Assembly (NCBI GenBank): GCA_007135015.1
Contig: SLJS01000129.1
Span: 1-14,859 of the forward strand
DNA from: Alcanivorax sp.
GTDB lineage: Bacteria > Pseudomonadota > Gammaproteobacteria > Pseudomonadales > Alcanivoracaceae
Direction of reading: 5' to 3'
Length of the DNA: 14,859 nucleotides
The notes under the pieces are model-generated. The model searched no databases and had not been told where the DNA came from. It saw only the letters and a program-made list of their open reading frames with translations. A program made the translations under genes and the position numbers. Shown here in pieces: positions 1 through 7,914 of this stretch (positions are counted from its first letter, which is position 1; the number at the start of each line of letters is the position of its first letter).

Positions 1-769
1 CGCTGTTATGCCGGGTGGCAAATCGGCTCTGGGTACGAAAACGGCTGTTTTCCACGTTCTCCACCTCGGTCTCCACTCGGGCATGGGTGGCACGCATCTC
101 GCGCACCGCCTCCTCGTAGCGGCCCTGGCGGGCGAGGGCCATGGCCAGGTTTGCGCGCAGTCGCCGGGAGTCGGGATAGTGGTCGGTGGCGCGTCGCAGA
201 ACCTGTTCGGCTTCCTCCAGGCTACCGGCCATCATCAGAGAGTAGCCCAGGTTGTTTTCCACCGCCTCGTTGTGGCCGCCATGCTCGCGGGCACGTTCAT
301 AGTGACCCGCGGCGTCCGCGGGCCTTCCCTCCAGATCGGCGATCACGCCCCGGGCGTTCCAGACCCGCCAGCGGTCGGACTCCTGGCGGGACAGGGCCTC
401 CAGCAACTCCTCGGCCTCCCGCAGGTTCCCCAGGGACAGCAGGGCGAGGGCCTTGCCCTGCCGTGCATTTGCGTTGTCGGGCTCCAGTCGCATTGCCTCG
501 GAAAAGGCTTCCAGGGCGCGGGTCAGCGACTGCTGCTCCAGCAGCGCCTTGCCCAGCCCGAGCAGCGCTTGCACATGCTCAGGCTCGTCGATCAGATGTG
601 TGGAGAAGTGCTGCTCAGCCTCGGCGTAATGCCCCTGATGGAACGACTCACGGCCAAGCTCAGTGCTTGAAGGTTCTTGCGGAGCACTCTCCACCTGACG
701 CCCCGCGCAGCCGGATACCAGCAGGGCCGCCAGCGCCAGTACCGCAATGGAGTGCAGTTCCTTTCTCAT
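1..769 (-). CDS. tadD: TadD-like TPR lipoprotein of the Tad pilus, C-terminus cut by window edge
   Basis: Reading leftward from the ATG at 769, the frame stays open for 256 codons to the window edge, so the C-terminus is missing. The N-terminus is a lipoprotein signal with lipobox LVSGC (Cys21). It is followed by degenerate 34-residue helical repeats from about residue 37 to 225, such as the ALEAFSEAMRLEPDNANA and NNLGYSLMMAGSLEEAEQVL segments, which are typical TPR units. In Tad systems TadD is the TPR lipoprotein (a pilotin-like assembly factor) needed for the outer-membrane secretin and for pilus biogenesis. The start directly abuts the tadC stop (TGA-ATG with no gap), which implies translational coupling. 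The visible end, from about residue 226, is charged and non-TPR. Family and role are well supported; the exact C-terminus is unknown. Confidence 0.9.
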   Translation of the reverse strand, partial: MRKELHSIAVLALAALLVSGCAGRQVESAPQEPSSTELGRESFHQGHYAEAEQHFSTHLIDEPEHVQALLGLGKALLEQQSLTRALEAFSEAMRLEPDNANARQGKALALLSLGNLREAEELLEALSRQESDRWRVWNARGVIADLEGRPADAAGHYERAREHGGHNEAVENNLGYSLMMAGSLEEAEQVLRRATDHYPDSRRLRANLAMALARQGRYEEAVREMRATHARVETEVENVENSRFRTQSRFATRHNS

Positions 770-1714
770 TCAACCACCTACCGTTGCCAGGCCGGCCGTG
801 ATCCGTACCAGTGCCGGGCCGAGAATGACCAGAAAGAGGGCGGGAAATATGAACAGGATGATTGGAAAGGCCAGCTTCACGGGAAGCTTGGCGGCTTTCT
901 CCCGGGCGCGCTGAATGCGCAGGTTGCGCATTTCCTCCGCATAGTTGGTCAGCGCGTCACCAATGCTGGTGCCGAAGTTCTCGGCCTGGATCAGAATGGA
1001 GATCATGCTGCCCATGTCCTGCAGGCCGGTGCGCTCCACCAGCGCGCGCAGGGCGTCATTGCGCGGTTTGCCCGCACGCATTTCGAGGCTTACAAGCTGC
1101 AGCTCGTCGGCCATGGCCTCGGAGGCATGCCGAATCTCCCGGCCCACTCGCTGAATTGCACTGTCCAGGCTCAAGCCGGCCTGTACGCAGACCACCAGCA
1201 GATCCAGTGTGTCGGGAAATACTGCCTGCAGCTCCAGCCGTCGCTCTCGCGCCCGACTGTCGAGGTAGATGTCCGGCAGAAGGAAGCCGAGGAAGGCCAT
1301 GGTCACCAGAAGCAGTACCGTCAGCGGCGCGGCCACCACCAGCACGCCGGCGGCGATCAGCGGAATCACGGTCAGCGTCGGCAGCACAATGGCGATCAGC
1401 ACCTTTGCAAGCAGCGTGACAGTAACCGCCTGACCGCTTCGCATGCCCGAACGCACCAGCCTTGCACGCAACCGCGAGCGCTCCCAGCCAGCCAGGGGCT
1501 CCACCACCGGACGTGACGGCGTTTCCACGTGGACGGAGAACGCTCCCTCAGGGAAATCACCCTGGTGAGGCCGCCCGCTTTCTACAATATCCTGCAGCCG
1601 CCGGCGTATGACCCGCTGGCTTCCGAAAAGCCAGTAGCCGATGCTGACCGCAACCAGCACGGTAATCATGAAGGTCAGGCCAAGAAGCATGCCGAGAAGC
1701 GTTTGTGGTTCCAT
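770..1714 (-). CDS. tadC: TadC inner-membrane platform protein (type II secretion F domain)
   Basis: This 314-residue membrane protein has an N-terminal membrane helix (about 7-30), two adjacent helices (about 100-122 and 125-147), a cytoplasmic T2SSF-type domain (about 160-275) containing FPDTLDLLVVCVQAGLSLD, and C-terminal hydrophobic helices (about 281-312). This is the layout of TadC, which pairs with TadB to form the inner-membrane platform on which the TadA ATPase drives Flp polymerisation. The T2SSF segment resembles that of the TadB gene just upstream, as expected for the paralogous pair. The ATG follows the tadB stop by nine bases, with a GAGGT ribosome site overlapping that stop. 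Its own TGA touches the tadD ATG. No abnormality is visible. Confidence 0.93.
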   Translation of the reverse strand: MEPQTLLGMLLGLTFMITVLVAVSIGYWLFGSQRVIRRRLQDIVESGRPHQGDFPEGAFSVHVETPSRPVVEPLAGWERSRLRARLVRSGMRSGQAVTVTLLAKVLIAIVLPTLTVIPLIAAGVLVVAAPLTVLLLVTMAFLGFLLPDIYLDSRARERRLELQAVFPDTLDLLVVCVQAGLSLDSAIQRVGREIRHASEAMADELQLVSLEMRAGKPRNDALRALVERTGLQDMGSMISILIQAENFGTSIGDALTNYAEEMRNLRIQRAREKAAKLPVKLAFPIILFIFPALFLVILGPALVRITAGLATVGG

Positions 1715-1723
1715 TGCGTGACC

Positions 1724-2710
1724 TCAGACTCTGAAATTTATCATCCGGTGGACGATCCAGTAGCCAATACCCATGAGCATCAGCTGGACCCCGATGATGA
1801 TCTGTCCAAACTGGGTTACCAGCAGCACCGAAAGATACCCCGGCGACATGACGCTTACGGCAGCCGCAACGAGAAACGGCAGGGCGACGAGCACATTCGC
1901 GGAAACGCGCATCTCTGATGCCATGATCCGGATCTCGCGGTGCGTGCTGGCGCGTGCGCGCATCACCTTTGCAAGCCGCTGGAGCGTTTCGGCCAGGTTG
2001 CCTCCCGTGGTCCTCTGTATCAGTACCGCGGCGATGAAAAACCGCATCTCTTCGCTGCCGGTTCGTTTACCCAGGTGCTCCAGGGCGTCTTCTATGTTGA
2101 CGCCATAGTTGAGTTCGTTGAATGTGAATCCGAACTCGCTTGCGGTGGGCTCGGGCATATTCTCCGCGGCCGCCTTGAAACTTGCCGAAAGCGGATTACC
2201 TGCCTGCATGCTCCGCGCCAGAAAATCCAGGGTGTCCGGAAGCTGGGAGGAGAATCGCGCCTTGCGTTTCTCGCGCAGGTGCGCGACCACGGAAGCGGGG
2301 ATGAATATGCCCGCAACCAGCGCCACCACCAGTGCGATCCATATCGGCATCCCGAGTATTACAAACACTGCCAGAAGCACAACCGAGAGCGCCGCCTGCA
2401 CCAGCAGAAAGCGGGCCACTGTCATGGTCACGCCTGCCTGGTCCAGAAACTCCTCCAGGACGTATACCCTGGGGATGTAGTCCATGAGGTTGTTGAGCGC
2501 CGGAACAGTCGAGAGGTTGTGTCCGCGCAGAATGGAGATCGACTCCCCCGTGGGCACACCCGACTCGTAAAGACGGTGCAGGCGTCGCGCGATGCGCAGG
2601 TTGGTCGGGATGCTCAGCGCGCGCCACATCATCCACAGGCCCTCGACCAGCGCCAAAACAGCTATGAAGCCCAGCGCGGATATCAGGTAAAGCTGTACGT
2701 TTTCGCCCAC
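1724..2710 (-). CDS. tadB: TadB inner-membrane platform protein (type II secretion F domain)
   Basis: This 328-residue protein starts with GTG. A good AGGAG ribosome site lies six bases upstream and overlaps the tadA stop codon (TAG). Hydrophobic helices are at about residues 6-28, 102-120 and 122-143, followed by the T2SSF domain (about 152-250, with SSQLPDTLDFLARSMQAGNP and QRTTGGNLAETLQRLAKVMR). Two C-terminal helices follow (about 272-292 and 300-320). The QRTTGGNLAE motif is characteristic of TadB. Together with TadC it should form the rotary platform under the pilus that couples TadA ATP hydrolysis to pilin insertion. It sits between tadA and tadC in the canonical order, nine bases from each. 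The GTG start could make its translation partly dependent on tadA. Confidence 0.94.
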   Translation of the reverse strand: MGENVQLYLISALGFIAVLALVEGLWMMWRALSIPTNLRIARRLHRLYESGVPTGESISILRGHNLSTVPALNNLMDYIPRVYVLEEFLDQAGVTMTVARFLLVQAALSVVLLAVFVILGMPIWIALVVALVAGIFIPASVVAHLREKRKARFSSQLPDTLDFLARSMQAGNPLSASFKAAAENMPEPTASEFGFTFNELNYGVNIEDALEHLGKRTGSEEMRFFIAAVLIQRTTGGNLAETLQRLAKVMRARASTHREIRIMASEMRVSANVLVALPFLVAAAVSVMSPGYLSVLLVTQFGQIIIGVQLMLMGIGYWIVHRMINFRV

Positions 2711-2719
2711 CTTGCTCTC

Positions 2720-4027
2720 CTACTCGTACTCGTTCTCGGGGTTGAAGATCTCCGGATCGATCTGTACACCACGCTCACGAAAACGGGTGAGCATCGCCGG
2801 CCGGATGCCAGTAGCCCGGAACACGCCGAGGACGCGGCCACGCGGGTCCACACCACGACGCTCAAAGGAAAAGATCTCCTGCATGTTCACCACACTCTGC
2901 TCCATGCCGGTGATTTCCTGAATGCTGGTAATTACCCTCCGGCCATCAGGGAGGCGCTCGGTCTGGATTACCAGATCCAGCGCGGCAGCGATCTGCTGGC
3001 GCGCCACCTGTGCGGGAATCGGTGTGCCGCTCATGCCCACCATATGCTCCAGTCTCGTCAGCGCATCGCGCGAGGAGTTCGCGTGAATCGTCGAAAGGGA
3101 CCCGTCATGCCCGGTGTTCATTGCCTGAAGCATGTCCAGCGCCTCGTCGCCACGCACCTCGCCGACGATGATTCGGTCGGGGCGCATGCGCAGGGCGTTG
3201 CGCACCAGCTGGCGCTGGCGGATTTCACCCTGACCCTCGATGTTGGGTGGCCTTGTTTCGAGCCGGACGACATGGGGCTGTTGCAGCTGAAGTTCGGCGG
3301 AATCCTCGATGGTGACGATGCGCTCATAAGCGGGGATATAACCAGAGACTGCATTGAGAAGAGTGGTCTTGCCACTTCCGGTGCCCCCGGAGATGATGAT
3401 ATTGGTTCTTGCCCGCACGGCGCACCGGATAAACTCCGACATCGCCGGCATCAGCGAGCGAAACTTTTCCAGATCTCCCATCCGCATCGGATCGACCGAG
3501 AACTTCCTGATCGACAGCACCGGTCCGTCCAGTGCCAGGGGGGCGATTACCGCGTTGACCCGGGATCCATCCTTGAGCCGGGCATCCACCATGGGGGAGG
3601 ACTCGTCAATACGCCGGCCCACCTCTGAAGCAATCTTCTGGATGATGCGCAGCAGATGATCGGTATCGCGGAATCGTACATCGGTTTTTTCGAGCTTCCC
3701 CTTCTTCTCCACGTAACAGACATAGGGCCCGTTGACGAGAATGTCCGAGACCAGCTCATCGGCCAGAAGAGGTTCCAGGGGACCGAAACCGAATATCTCG
3801 TTCTGTATGTTCTCGATGATCCGGGTTCGTTCGTCTTCGTTGAGGGCTATGCGCTGCTCGGAGAGCATCTCCCGTAAATGCTCCGCCACCTGGTCACGAG
3901 CCTGCTTCTGGGGGAGCGACTCCAGTTTGCGGAGATTCACCAGCCCCATCAGCCGCGAATGCATCGCCAGCTCCAGTGACGGAAGATCGGTTGTGGAGTG
4001 TATTTCCGCTCTCGGATTCATGCGCAT
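2720..4027 (-). CDS. tadA: TadA/CpaF hexameric pilus-assembly ATPase
   Basis: This 435-residue secretion ATPase of the VirB11/PulE superfamily (CpaF branch) has all the motifs in place. They are Walker A GGTGSGKT (about 214-221), the Asp box TIEDSAEL (239-246), Walker B-like [11 protein letters not shown] (285-295) and the His box [14 protein letters not shown] (305-318). The N-terminal domain has the family hallmark [12 protein letters not shown] (about 79-90). It is predicted to hydrolyse ATP at the cytoplasmic face and drive Flp assembly, and possibly retraction, through TadB/TadC. Two starts are possible: ATG at 4027 or ATG at 4021. A GGGGA sequence sits too close to the first but about six bases from the second, so the protein may be two residues shorter. 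The tadZ stop lies six bases upstream. Confidence 0.96.
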   Translation of the reverse strand: MRMNPRAEIHSTTDLPSLELAMHSRLMGLVNLRKLESLPQKQARDQVAEHLREMLSEQRIALNEDERTRIIENIQNEIFGFGPLEPLLADELVSDILVNGPYVCYVEKKGKLEKTDVRFRDTDHLLRIIQKIASEVGRRIDESSPMVDARLKDGSRVNAVIAPLALDGPVLSIRKFSVDPMRMGDLEKFRSLMPAMSEFIRCAVRARTNIIISGGTGSGKTTLLNAVSGYIPAYERIVTIEDSAELQLQQPHVVRLETRPPNIEGQGEIRQRQLVRNALRMRPDRIIVGEVRGDEALDMLQAMNTGHDGSLSTIHANSSRDALTRLEHMVGMSGTPIPAQVARQQIAAALDLVIQTERLPDGRRVITSIQEITGMEQSVVNMQEIFSFERRGVDPRGRVLGVFRATGIRPAMLTRFRERGVQIDPEIFNPENEYE

Positions 4028-4033
4028 TCCCCG

Positions 4034-5215
4034 TTACGATTTCCTGCCGCCAATAAGGCGGCCGATGATTCCCGAGCGCCCCTGCTGATCCAGATCGCAG
4101 AGCGCCGCGATCCTGTCAGCAAGATGGTTGACATCGCGCACCATTCCGGCTCTGGGTGAGATCTCGGAAAGCGGCCTTCCCGAATTCTGGGCCTTGCTGC
4201 TCAGGGCATAGTCACTGCGGACATCATGGAGCTCCTTGATGCCGAGTGTTTTTCTGATCGCGTCCTCGCCGGTTACGCTGTGGCGTGAGCCGCAGCGGTT
4301 TCGGACAAAGTGAATCCTGTCGCTTGCGATTCCAGCGCTGGTAAAATACTCGGAAAGAATCCGCGCGTCCCGAAGCTCCGCGACACTTCCCTGCATGACC
4401 ATGAACAGATGATCACTCCAGCGCCATGCCTCTCGAGTCCAGTCGGTAATAATGCGCGGCATATCGAGTATCACGAGGTCATAGGTGAGCAGGGCCACAT
4501 CAAGCACCCTTTTCAGGGCATCCACCTCCACCGCGTCGATGCTGGCCGGCCGTTGTGGCGAAGCCAGCACGTGAAGCCCGTTGTCCGGGGAAAGGGTCAG
4601 CGAGTCGAGAAGCGTGCTGTCCAGGCGCCGCCACTGTGCAAGCGCCTCGATAACGCTCGCTTTGGGCTTGATATCCAGGAACGTCGCCACATCCCCGAAC
4701 TGAATGTCCATATCCACCAGCAGCACCTTCAGGTCGTCGCGCCGCGAGAGGTGGTACGCGACATTGACCGCAAGAGTGGTTGCGCCGGCACCTCCCTTCA
4801 CATCCGTGAAGGAGACAAGTTTCCCTCCTCCGTTTTCCAGTCGTTTTGCCTTCTTTTCCATGGCGTGCTCCAGCTCTTTTCTCGCTGCCTGCTCGTCAAT
4901 CGGGCGCGGCCAGACATCACGCGCTCCCGCTTTCATGAATTCCCGCACGAAGGACACATCTGCCTTGTCAACCAGCACAATGACCTCGGTTTCGCCGAAT
5001 GCGGCCAGCGAAGCACTCCGCTCGGAGCCGAGTGAAGCAAGCATATCGGCATCTGCGAGCACCAGATCGGGAACGATTCCCGTTGCCGGGGTCGGAGCGG
5101 AGCTGTGCCGCAGGTCAACACCGAAGTCCATGCCCGAGGCAATCCTGCTCACGGTTTCGACGAGCTCCGTGTCGTTGGTGAGGATCAGGACTTCAAGATT
5201 ACGGGCATTCTGCAT
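4034..5215 (-). CDS. tadZ: TadZ/CpaE pilus-localisation ATPase (MinD/ParA-like)
   Basis: This 393-residue protein has two domains. Residues about 6-120 form an atypical receiver-like domain: DLVLADADM occupies the phospho-acceptor strand, and RPID replaces the usual Lys-Pro at the last strand, so regulation by phosphorylation is doubtful. Residues about 132-380 are a MinD/ParA-type ATPase with a deviant Walker A, KGGAGATT (140-147), and the downstream strand VLLVDMDIQFGDVATFLD, which is highly characteristic of CpaE/TadZ. TadZ recruits or positions the Tad machine, often at a pole. The start is supported by AAGGCGG six bases before the ATG. The gene follows the second tadE-like gene by 21 bases and precedes tadA by 6, a canonical pairing. 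Confidence 0.93.
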   Translation of the reverse strand: MQNARNLEVLILTNDTELVETVSRIASGMDFGVDLRHSSAPTPATGIVPDLVLADADMLASLGSERSASLAAFGETEVIVLVDKADVSFVREFMKAGARDVWPRPIDEQAARKELEHAMEKKAKRLENGGGKLVSFTDVKGGAGATTLAVNVAYHLSRRDDLKVLLVDMDIQFGDVATFLDIKPKASVIEALAQWRRLDSTLLDSLTLSPDNGLHVLASPQRPASIDAVEVDALKRVLDVALLTYDLVILDMPRIITDWTREAWRWSDHLFMVMQGSVAELRDARILSEYFTSAGIASDRIHFVRNRCGSRHSVTGEDAIRKTLGIKELHDVRSDYALSSKAQNSGRPLSEISPRAGMVRDVNHLADRIAALCDLDQQGRSGIIGRLIGGRKS

Positions 5216-5236
5216 GGTTATCCGCCTTGTACGTTT

Positions 5237-5737
5237 TTACCCGTTACCGGGCGTGTGAAGATCTTCGCTGATTCGGGTCGTTGCAAAACCCGGCATCGGC
5301 ACCACAAGCGGCACCCCCAGGATACCCGGCACTGCCAGCTGCCTGGTTACACCACTGATTGCCACGCGCACGTCGAAAAGTGCCATATCCACGGGGCGCT
5401 CCGGATCGCCGATCGCGCTGGCCCGGTAACGGATTGTCACGTTCTCCGGTTGCAGCTCCGGAAGGATTCGCTGCATGCGATCAAAAATATCGCCGCAGTC
5501 CGCAGTGCCGCAGTTCACTGATGCCTCTCCATCGGGTGACGCAGGAATCACCGGAGCGCTCACCACGGCAAGGCGCGCACCCGCGCGCGTGGCTTCTACC
5601 CCGCGTGTCCAGGAAAAAAGAAGCAGGGCGAACTCGAAAATCGCCAGCAACAGCGTCATGAATACGGCTATGGTGATTGCCATTTCCACCATTGCCGCAC
5701 CCCCGTTCCGGCGCCTTTCTCCTATCCTATTGCGCAA
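5237..5737 (-). CDS. TadE-family minor pseudopilin (TadF-like position)
   Basis: This small membrane-anchored protein is about 166 residues from the chosen TTG start. The frame extends further upstream with an ATG at 5818, but that would lie deep inside tadE and give an arginine- and cysteine-rich non-family extension. TTG at 5737 has a near-ideal AAGGAGGG eight bases upstream and overlaps the tadE stop by 11 bases. From there the protein reads as a classic TadE N-terminus: a short basic arm, then NGGAAMVEMAI, with a Gly followed four residues later by Glu (Gly13, Glu18), and a hydrophobic helix to about residue 40. That is the type IVb prepilin processing site, so TadV probably cleaves it. 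Two cysteines in NCGTADCGD may form a disulfide. Its place after tadE suggests a TadF role. TadE or TadF cannot be decided by eye. Confidence 0.85.
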   Translation of the reverse strand: MRNRIGERRRNGGAAMVEMAITIAVFMTLLLAIFEFALLLFSWTRGVEATRAGARLAVVSAPVIPASPDGEASVNCGTADCGDIFDRMQRILPELQPENVTIRYRASAIGDPERPVDMALFDVRVAISGVTRQLAVPGILGVPLVVPMPGFATTRISEDLHTPGNG

Positions 5738-6203
5738 GGTAACGTCCCTCCTTGCTGGCACGCAGCACGATCGGTCCCAGATTGGTGAACGGCACGACGG
5801 CGTCACCAAGCACTGCATTGAAGTTCGCGCGCGCGGAAACCGTCAGAACACACGCCGGCTCCGGTCGGCCGGGCACTATTGCGGCGTGGCTTGTCACACT
5901 CACGTCACTGACGCTCATACCGCTAAGTAGCGGTGGCGCCGACGTGCTCTCACCGCCATGAACCACATATCGGGCGGTCGCCGACACAGCCTGTTCCCAC
6001 CCCGGGCCCGGATTGCAGTCGGCGTCAAGCACCGCCCAGCCGCGCGACAGGTAGCGAACACCTGCATCGGTAGCCTTGGTCAGGGTATTGAGCTGGTAAA
6101 GCGCACGCCCAAGCTCCACGATCCCGAAAAAGAGCACAAGCAGAAGCGGAACAAGCAATGCAAATTCCACAAGAACGCTTCCTGAGTATCGACGGTTATT
6201 CAT
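5727..6203 (-). CDS. tadE: TadE-family minor pseudopilin
   Basis: This 158-residue protein is read from the ATG at 6203, which overlaps the tadG stop (ATGAATAA). An in-frame ATG further upstream (6263) would add 20 residues not seen in TadE N-termini. The chosen start gives a short basic leader, then SGSVLVEFALLVPLLLVLFF. Gly8 precedes the predicted cleavage and Glu13 is at +5 of the mature protein, as in TadE. One transmembrane helix (about 10-33) is followed by a helical spine and an exported C-terminal domain with two cysteines (DADCNPGPGW and PEPACVLTV) that could pair. TadE-type pseudopilins are processed by TadV and are required for Flp pilus assembly, probably priming the fibre. The ribosome site for 6203 is weak, so coupling to tadG translation is likely. 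Confidence 0.87.
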   Translation of the reverse strand: MNNRRYSGSVLVEFALLVPLLLVLFFGIVELGRALYQLNTLTKATDAGVRYLSRGWAVLDADCNPGPGWEQAVSATARYVVHGGESTSAPPLLSGMSVSDVSVTSHAAIVPGRPEPACVLTVSARANFNAVLGDAVVPFTNLGPIVLRASKEGRYLAQ

Positions 6204-7617
6204 AGAGCTGAATGTCCACCTGGATCTCTTTGTCATCCCGTCCCGCCCATCCGACGTATTCACCGTGAATCTCCGCGTCAGGGGAAGTATCCACCGGGGA
6301 CGTCAGAAAGATCTTCGCGAAACCGTCCGGCTCGAAGATCACCCCGCTCGACTTGCCTCCAGTGAGCCCCAGCGCTTGGCAGCTGAGGACCGCCACATGG
6401 AGCAAACGTCTTTCGGCGACCGATTCCGGAGGCGGATAGTCTCCGGTATAAAGGTGTTCCGGGGTGGGCTGGCCGCCCTCGGGGATGGCGTCGTGATTGA
6501 TTTCCCAGTTATAGACGTCCCAGCGAGTCGGCGGTGCCAGATTGCTCCAGCCTGAAGGTGGAACGCTGCCGGGGGGGTGGTTCTGCTGCCAGTATTGTTC
6601 AAAGTTCCAGTCTCCGCGGCCAAAACGGGCGTCGCCCGGCTCCGTGGTCTGGTCCAGCGGGTAGGCGGAAATATTGGGCGCCGGCGGATAACGGGCTGGA
6701 TTGAATTCATGCGGCGGCCCCTCATACTGGTCAAAGCGGGTGTTCACCCCCCGACGCGTCTGCTGGGTCATGCCGCCGGTCTGGGTGGTAAAAGTCGGCG
6801 GAGTGCAACCAAGCTGACCTTCGTCAGCGAGAAACCGGGCCACGCTCGGGGCACCCGGGCCAGCCGGCGGTGGCTGGAGAAAACCGAAGTTGCCCGGCGT
6901 CCACTGGTTTGCACCCATCTGCTTCATGATCACATGGCCTCCGGGCGTCATGCGCTCACGGAACCGGTCTCCGGTTCCCTCGAAGGGGTCACAGATCGCC
7001 ATGGGCGGGTAGTTGCAGAAGATATGGCTGCGGCCCGCCAGCGCGCGCGCCATCAGGCCGACCTCGGTGGCGGTCTCCTCGCCGATGACAGCGAGCACGG
7101 GCAGGAAGAAGAGGTCAGCCATGTAGCGACCACCCCCGGCCATGGAAGCGTCCAGGCTGACACGAACATAGTTGGTGTCCGCGCCGCTGGTACTGAAATA
7201 CTTGCGCGGCTCGCCGGGCACCTGCGCGCCAGTGCAGTACTGGGTAAAACCGGGTTCGCTGTCATCGGGGTCGAAGCGCGAACCGATGACGCAGTAGAAG
7301 GAGAAGGCTTCGTCGGGAAGTCCCTGCTCATCAAGCAGATCGCGTACCCGGGCAAAGCGGCCTTCATGGGAAAGCAGTGAGCGGGCTGCCCCGCGTGCGC
7401 GCTCCCGCGCATCCGCTCGCCCATCGAGTTCGGCGGCTGCGGCAAGCGCGGCGGCATCGGCTGCTGCCTGCATATCGGACCGCAATACCAGCACACGACC
7501 GATGTCGAGCACGAGCGCGGCAACGGCTACAAGCACCACGAGCAGCAGCGCCATCATCACCAGATAGGCGCCGCGCTGCCGCGAGGGATGGATCATGCTG
7601 TGGTTTCCTGCCTGCAT
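6196..7617 (-). CDS. tadG: TadG-like Flp pilus assembly protein (Tad N-terminal domain)
   Basis: This protein is 473 residues from the ATG at 7617. A second ATG at 7596 gives 466 residues and also has a ribosome site (AGGA, nine bases away), while GGAG lies nine bases before the first. The N-terminus, RQRGAYLVMMALLLVVLVAV followed by LDIGRVLVLRSDMQAAADAAALAAA, is the Tad/TadG membrane-anchor signature. The rest is a large exported region with a Pro/Tyr/Trp-rich middle and the conserved-looking pieces CNYPPMAICDPFE and SGVIFEPDGFAKIF. There is no Glu at +5 after the Gly, so it is probably not cleaved as a prepilin. TadG is an envelope-anchored component thought to stabilise the pilus base. No von Willebrand domain is obvious, so this belongs to the TadG-related branch rather than classical TadG. 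Confidence 0.82.
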   Translation of the reverse strand: MQAGNHSMIHPSRQRGAYLVMMALLLVVLVAVAALVLDIGRVLVLRSDMQAAADAAALAAAAELDGRADARERARGAARSLLSHEGRFARVRDLLDEQGLPDEAFSFYCVIGSRFDPDDSEPGFTQYCTGAQVPGEPRKYFSTSGADTNYVRVSLDASMAGGGRYMADLFFLPVLAVIGEETATEVGLMARALAGRSHIFCNYPPMAICDPFEGTGDRFRERMTPGGHVIMKQMGANQWTPGNFGFLQPPPAGPGAPSVARFLADEGQLGCTPPTFTTQTGGMTQQTRRGVNTRFDQYEGPPHEFNPARYPPAPNISAYPLDQTTEPGDARFGRGDWNFEQYWQQNHPPGSVPPSGWSNLAPPTRWDVYNWEINHDAIPEGGQPTPEHLYTGDYPPPESVAERRLLHVAVLSCQALGLTGGKSSGVIFEPDGFAKIFLTSPVDTSPDAEIHGEYVGWAGRDDKEIQVDIQLYE

Positions 7618-7633
7618 GCCTTTCTACTCCCAT

Positions 7634-7657
7634 TGCCGGTGCAACCGCGCACCGGCA
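7634..7657 (-). promoter_or_regulatory. Strong hairpin between small lipoprotein gene and tadG
   Basis: A perfect 9-bp inverted repeat (TGCCGGTGC / GCACCGGCA) flanks a six-base loop. It lies wholly in the 48-base gap between the lipoprotein stop and the tadG start. It is not followed by a T-run on the minus strand, so it is not a standard intrinsic terminator. It could block 3' exonucleases or pause transcription within the operon. The structure is seen directly; the function is inferred. Confidence 0.6.
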
Positions 7658-7665
7658 CCAGTGGC

Positions 7666-7914
7666 TCAGTTGCCCAGGTCTCTCAGGATCCGGCGAATAT
7701 CCGCCGCCGGGTCTGCCTTGCGGTGATCTTCGGTCGACTTGCTGGCGCTCTTGCCATCCTGCGCCGGGTCTTCGTCCACCTGCGCGGGCTCCTCATGGAT
7801 CTGTTGCAGCTGCGCATTCTGCTTATAGCTGTTTCCGCGATCTTCCAGATAAAGATTGGTGCATCCCGCACTTATAAGCAGTGCAGCCAGCACCGTAGCC
7901 AGACGAATAGTCAT
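7666..7914 (-). CDS. Small Tad-locus lipoprotein in the rcpB/cpaD position
   Basis: This 82-residue protein starts with a clear lipoprotein signal: a basic start, a hydrophobic stretch and lipobox SAGC (Cys18). The remainder is short, charged and probably disordered (many Glu, Asp, Lys, Gln), with no recognisable domain and no further cysteine. Residue 19 is Thr rather than Asp, which favours outer-membrane sorting. Its ATG overlaps the rcpA stop by one base (TAATG), and GGGAGG lies inside the end of rcpA, so it is probably translated from ribosomes finishing the secretin. In other Tad loci the gene after rcpA is often rcpB/cpaD, a larger periplasmic or outer-membrane protein. This one is far smaller, so it may be a pilotin-like helper of the RcpA secretin. 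That role is inferred from position only. Confidence 0.8.
   Translation of the reverse strand: MTIRLATVLAALLISAGCTNLYLEDRGNSYKQNAQLQQIHEEPAQVDEDPAQDGKSASKSTEDHRKADPAADIRRILRDLGN

Noticed and set aside
1940..3628. Plus-strand open frame of 562 codons opposite tadB and tadA
   Set aside because: It is antisense to genes with clear catalytic motifs, is rich in His/Arg/Gln as expected from reading high-GC codons backwards, and has no domain or plausible ribosome site.
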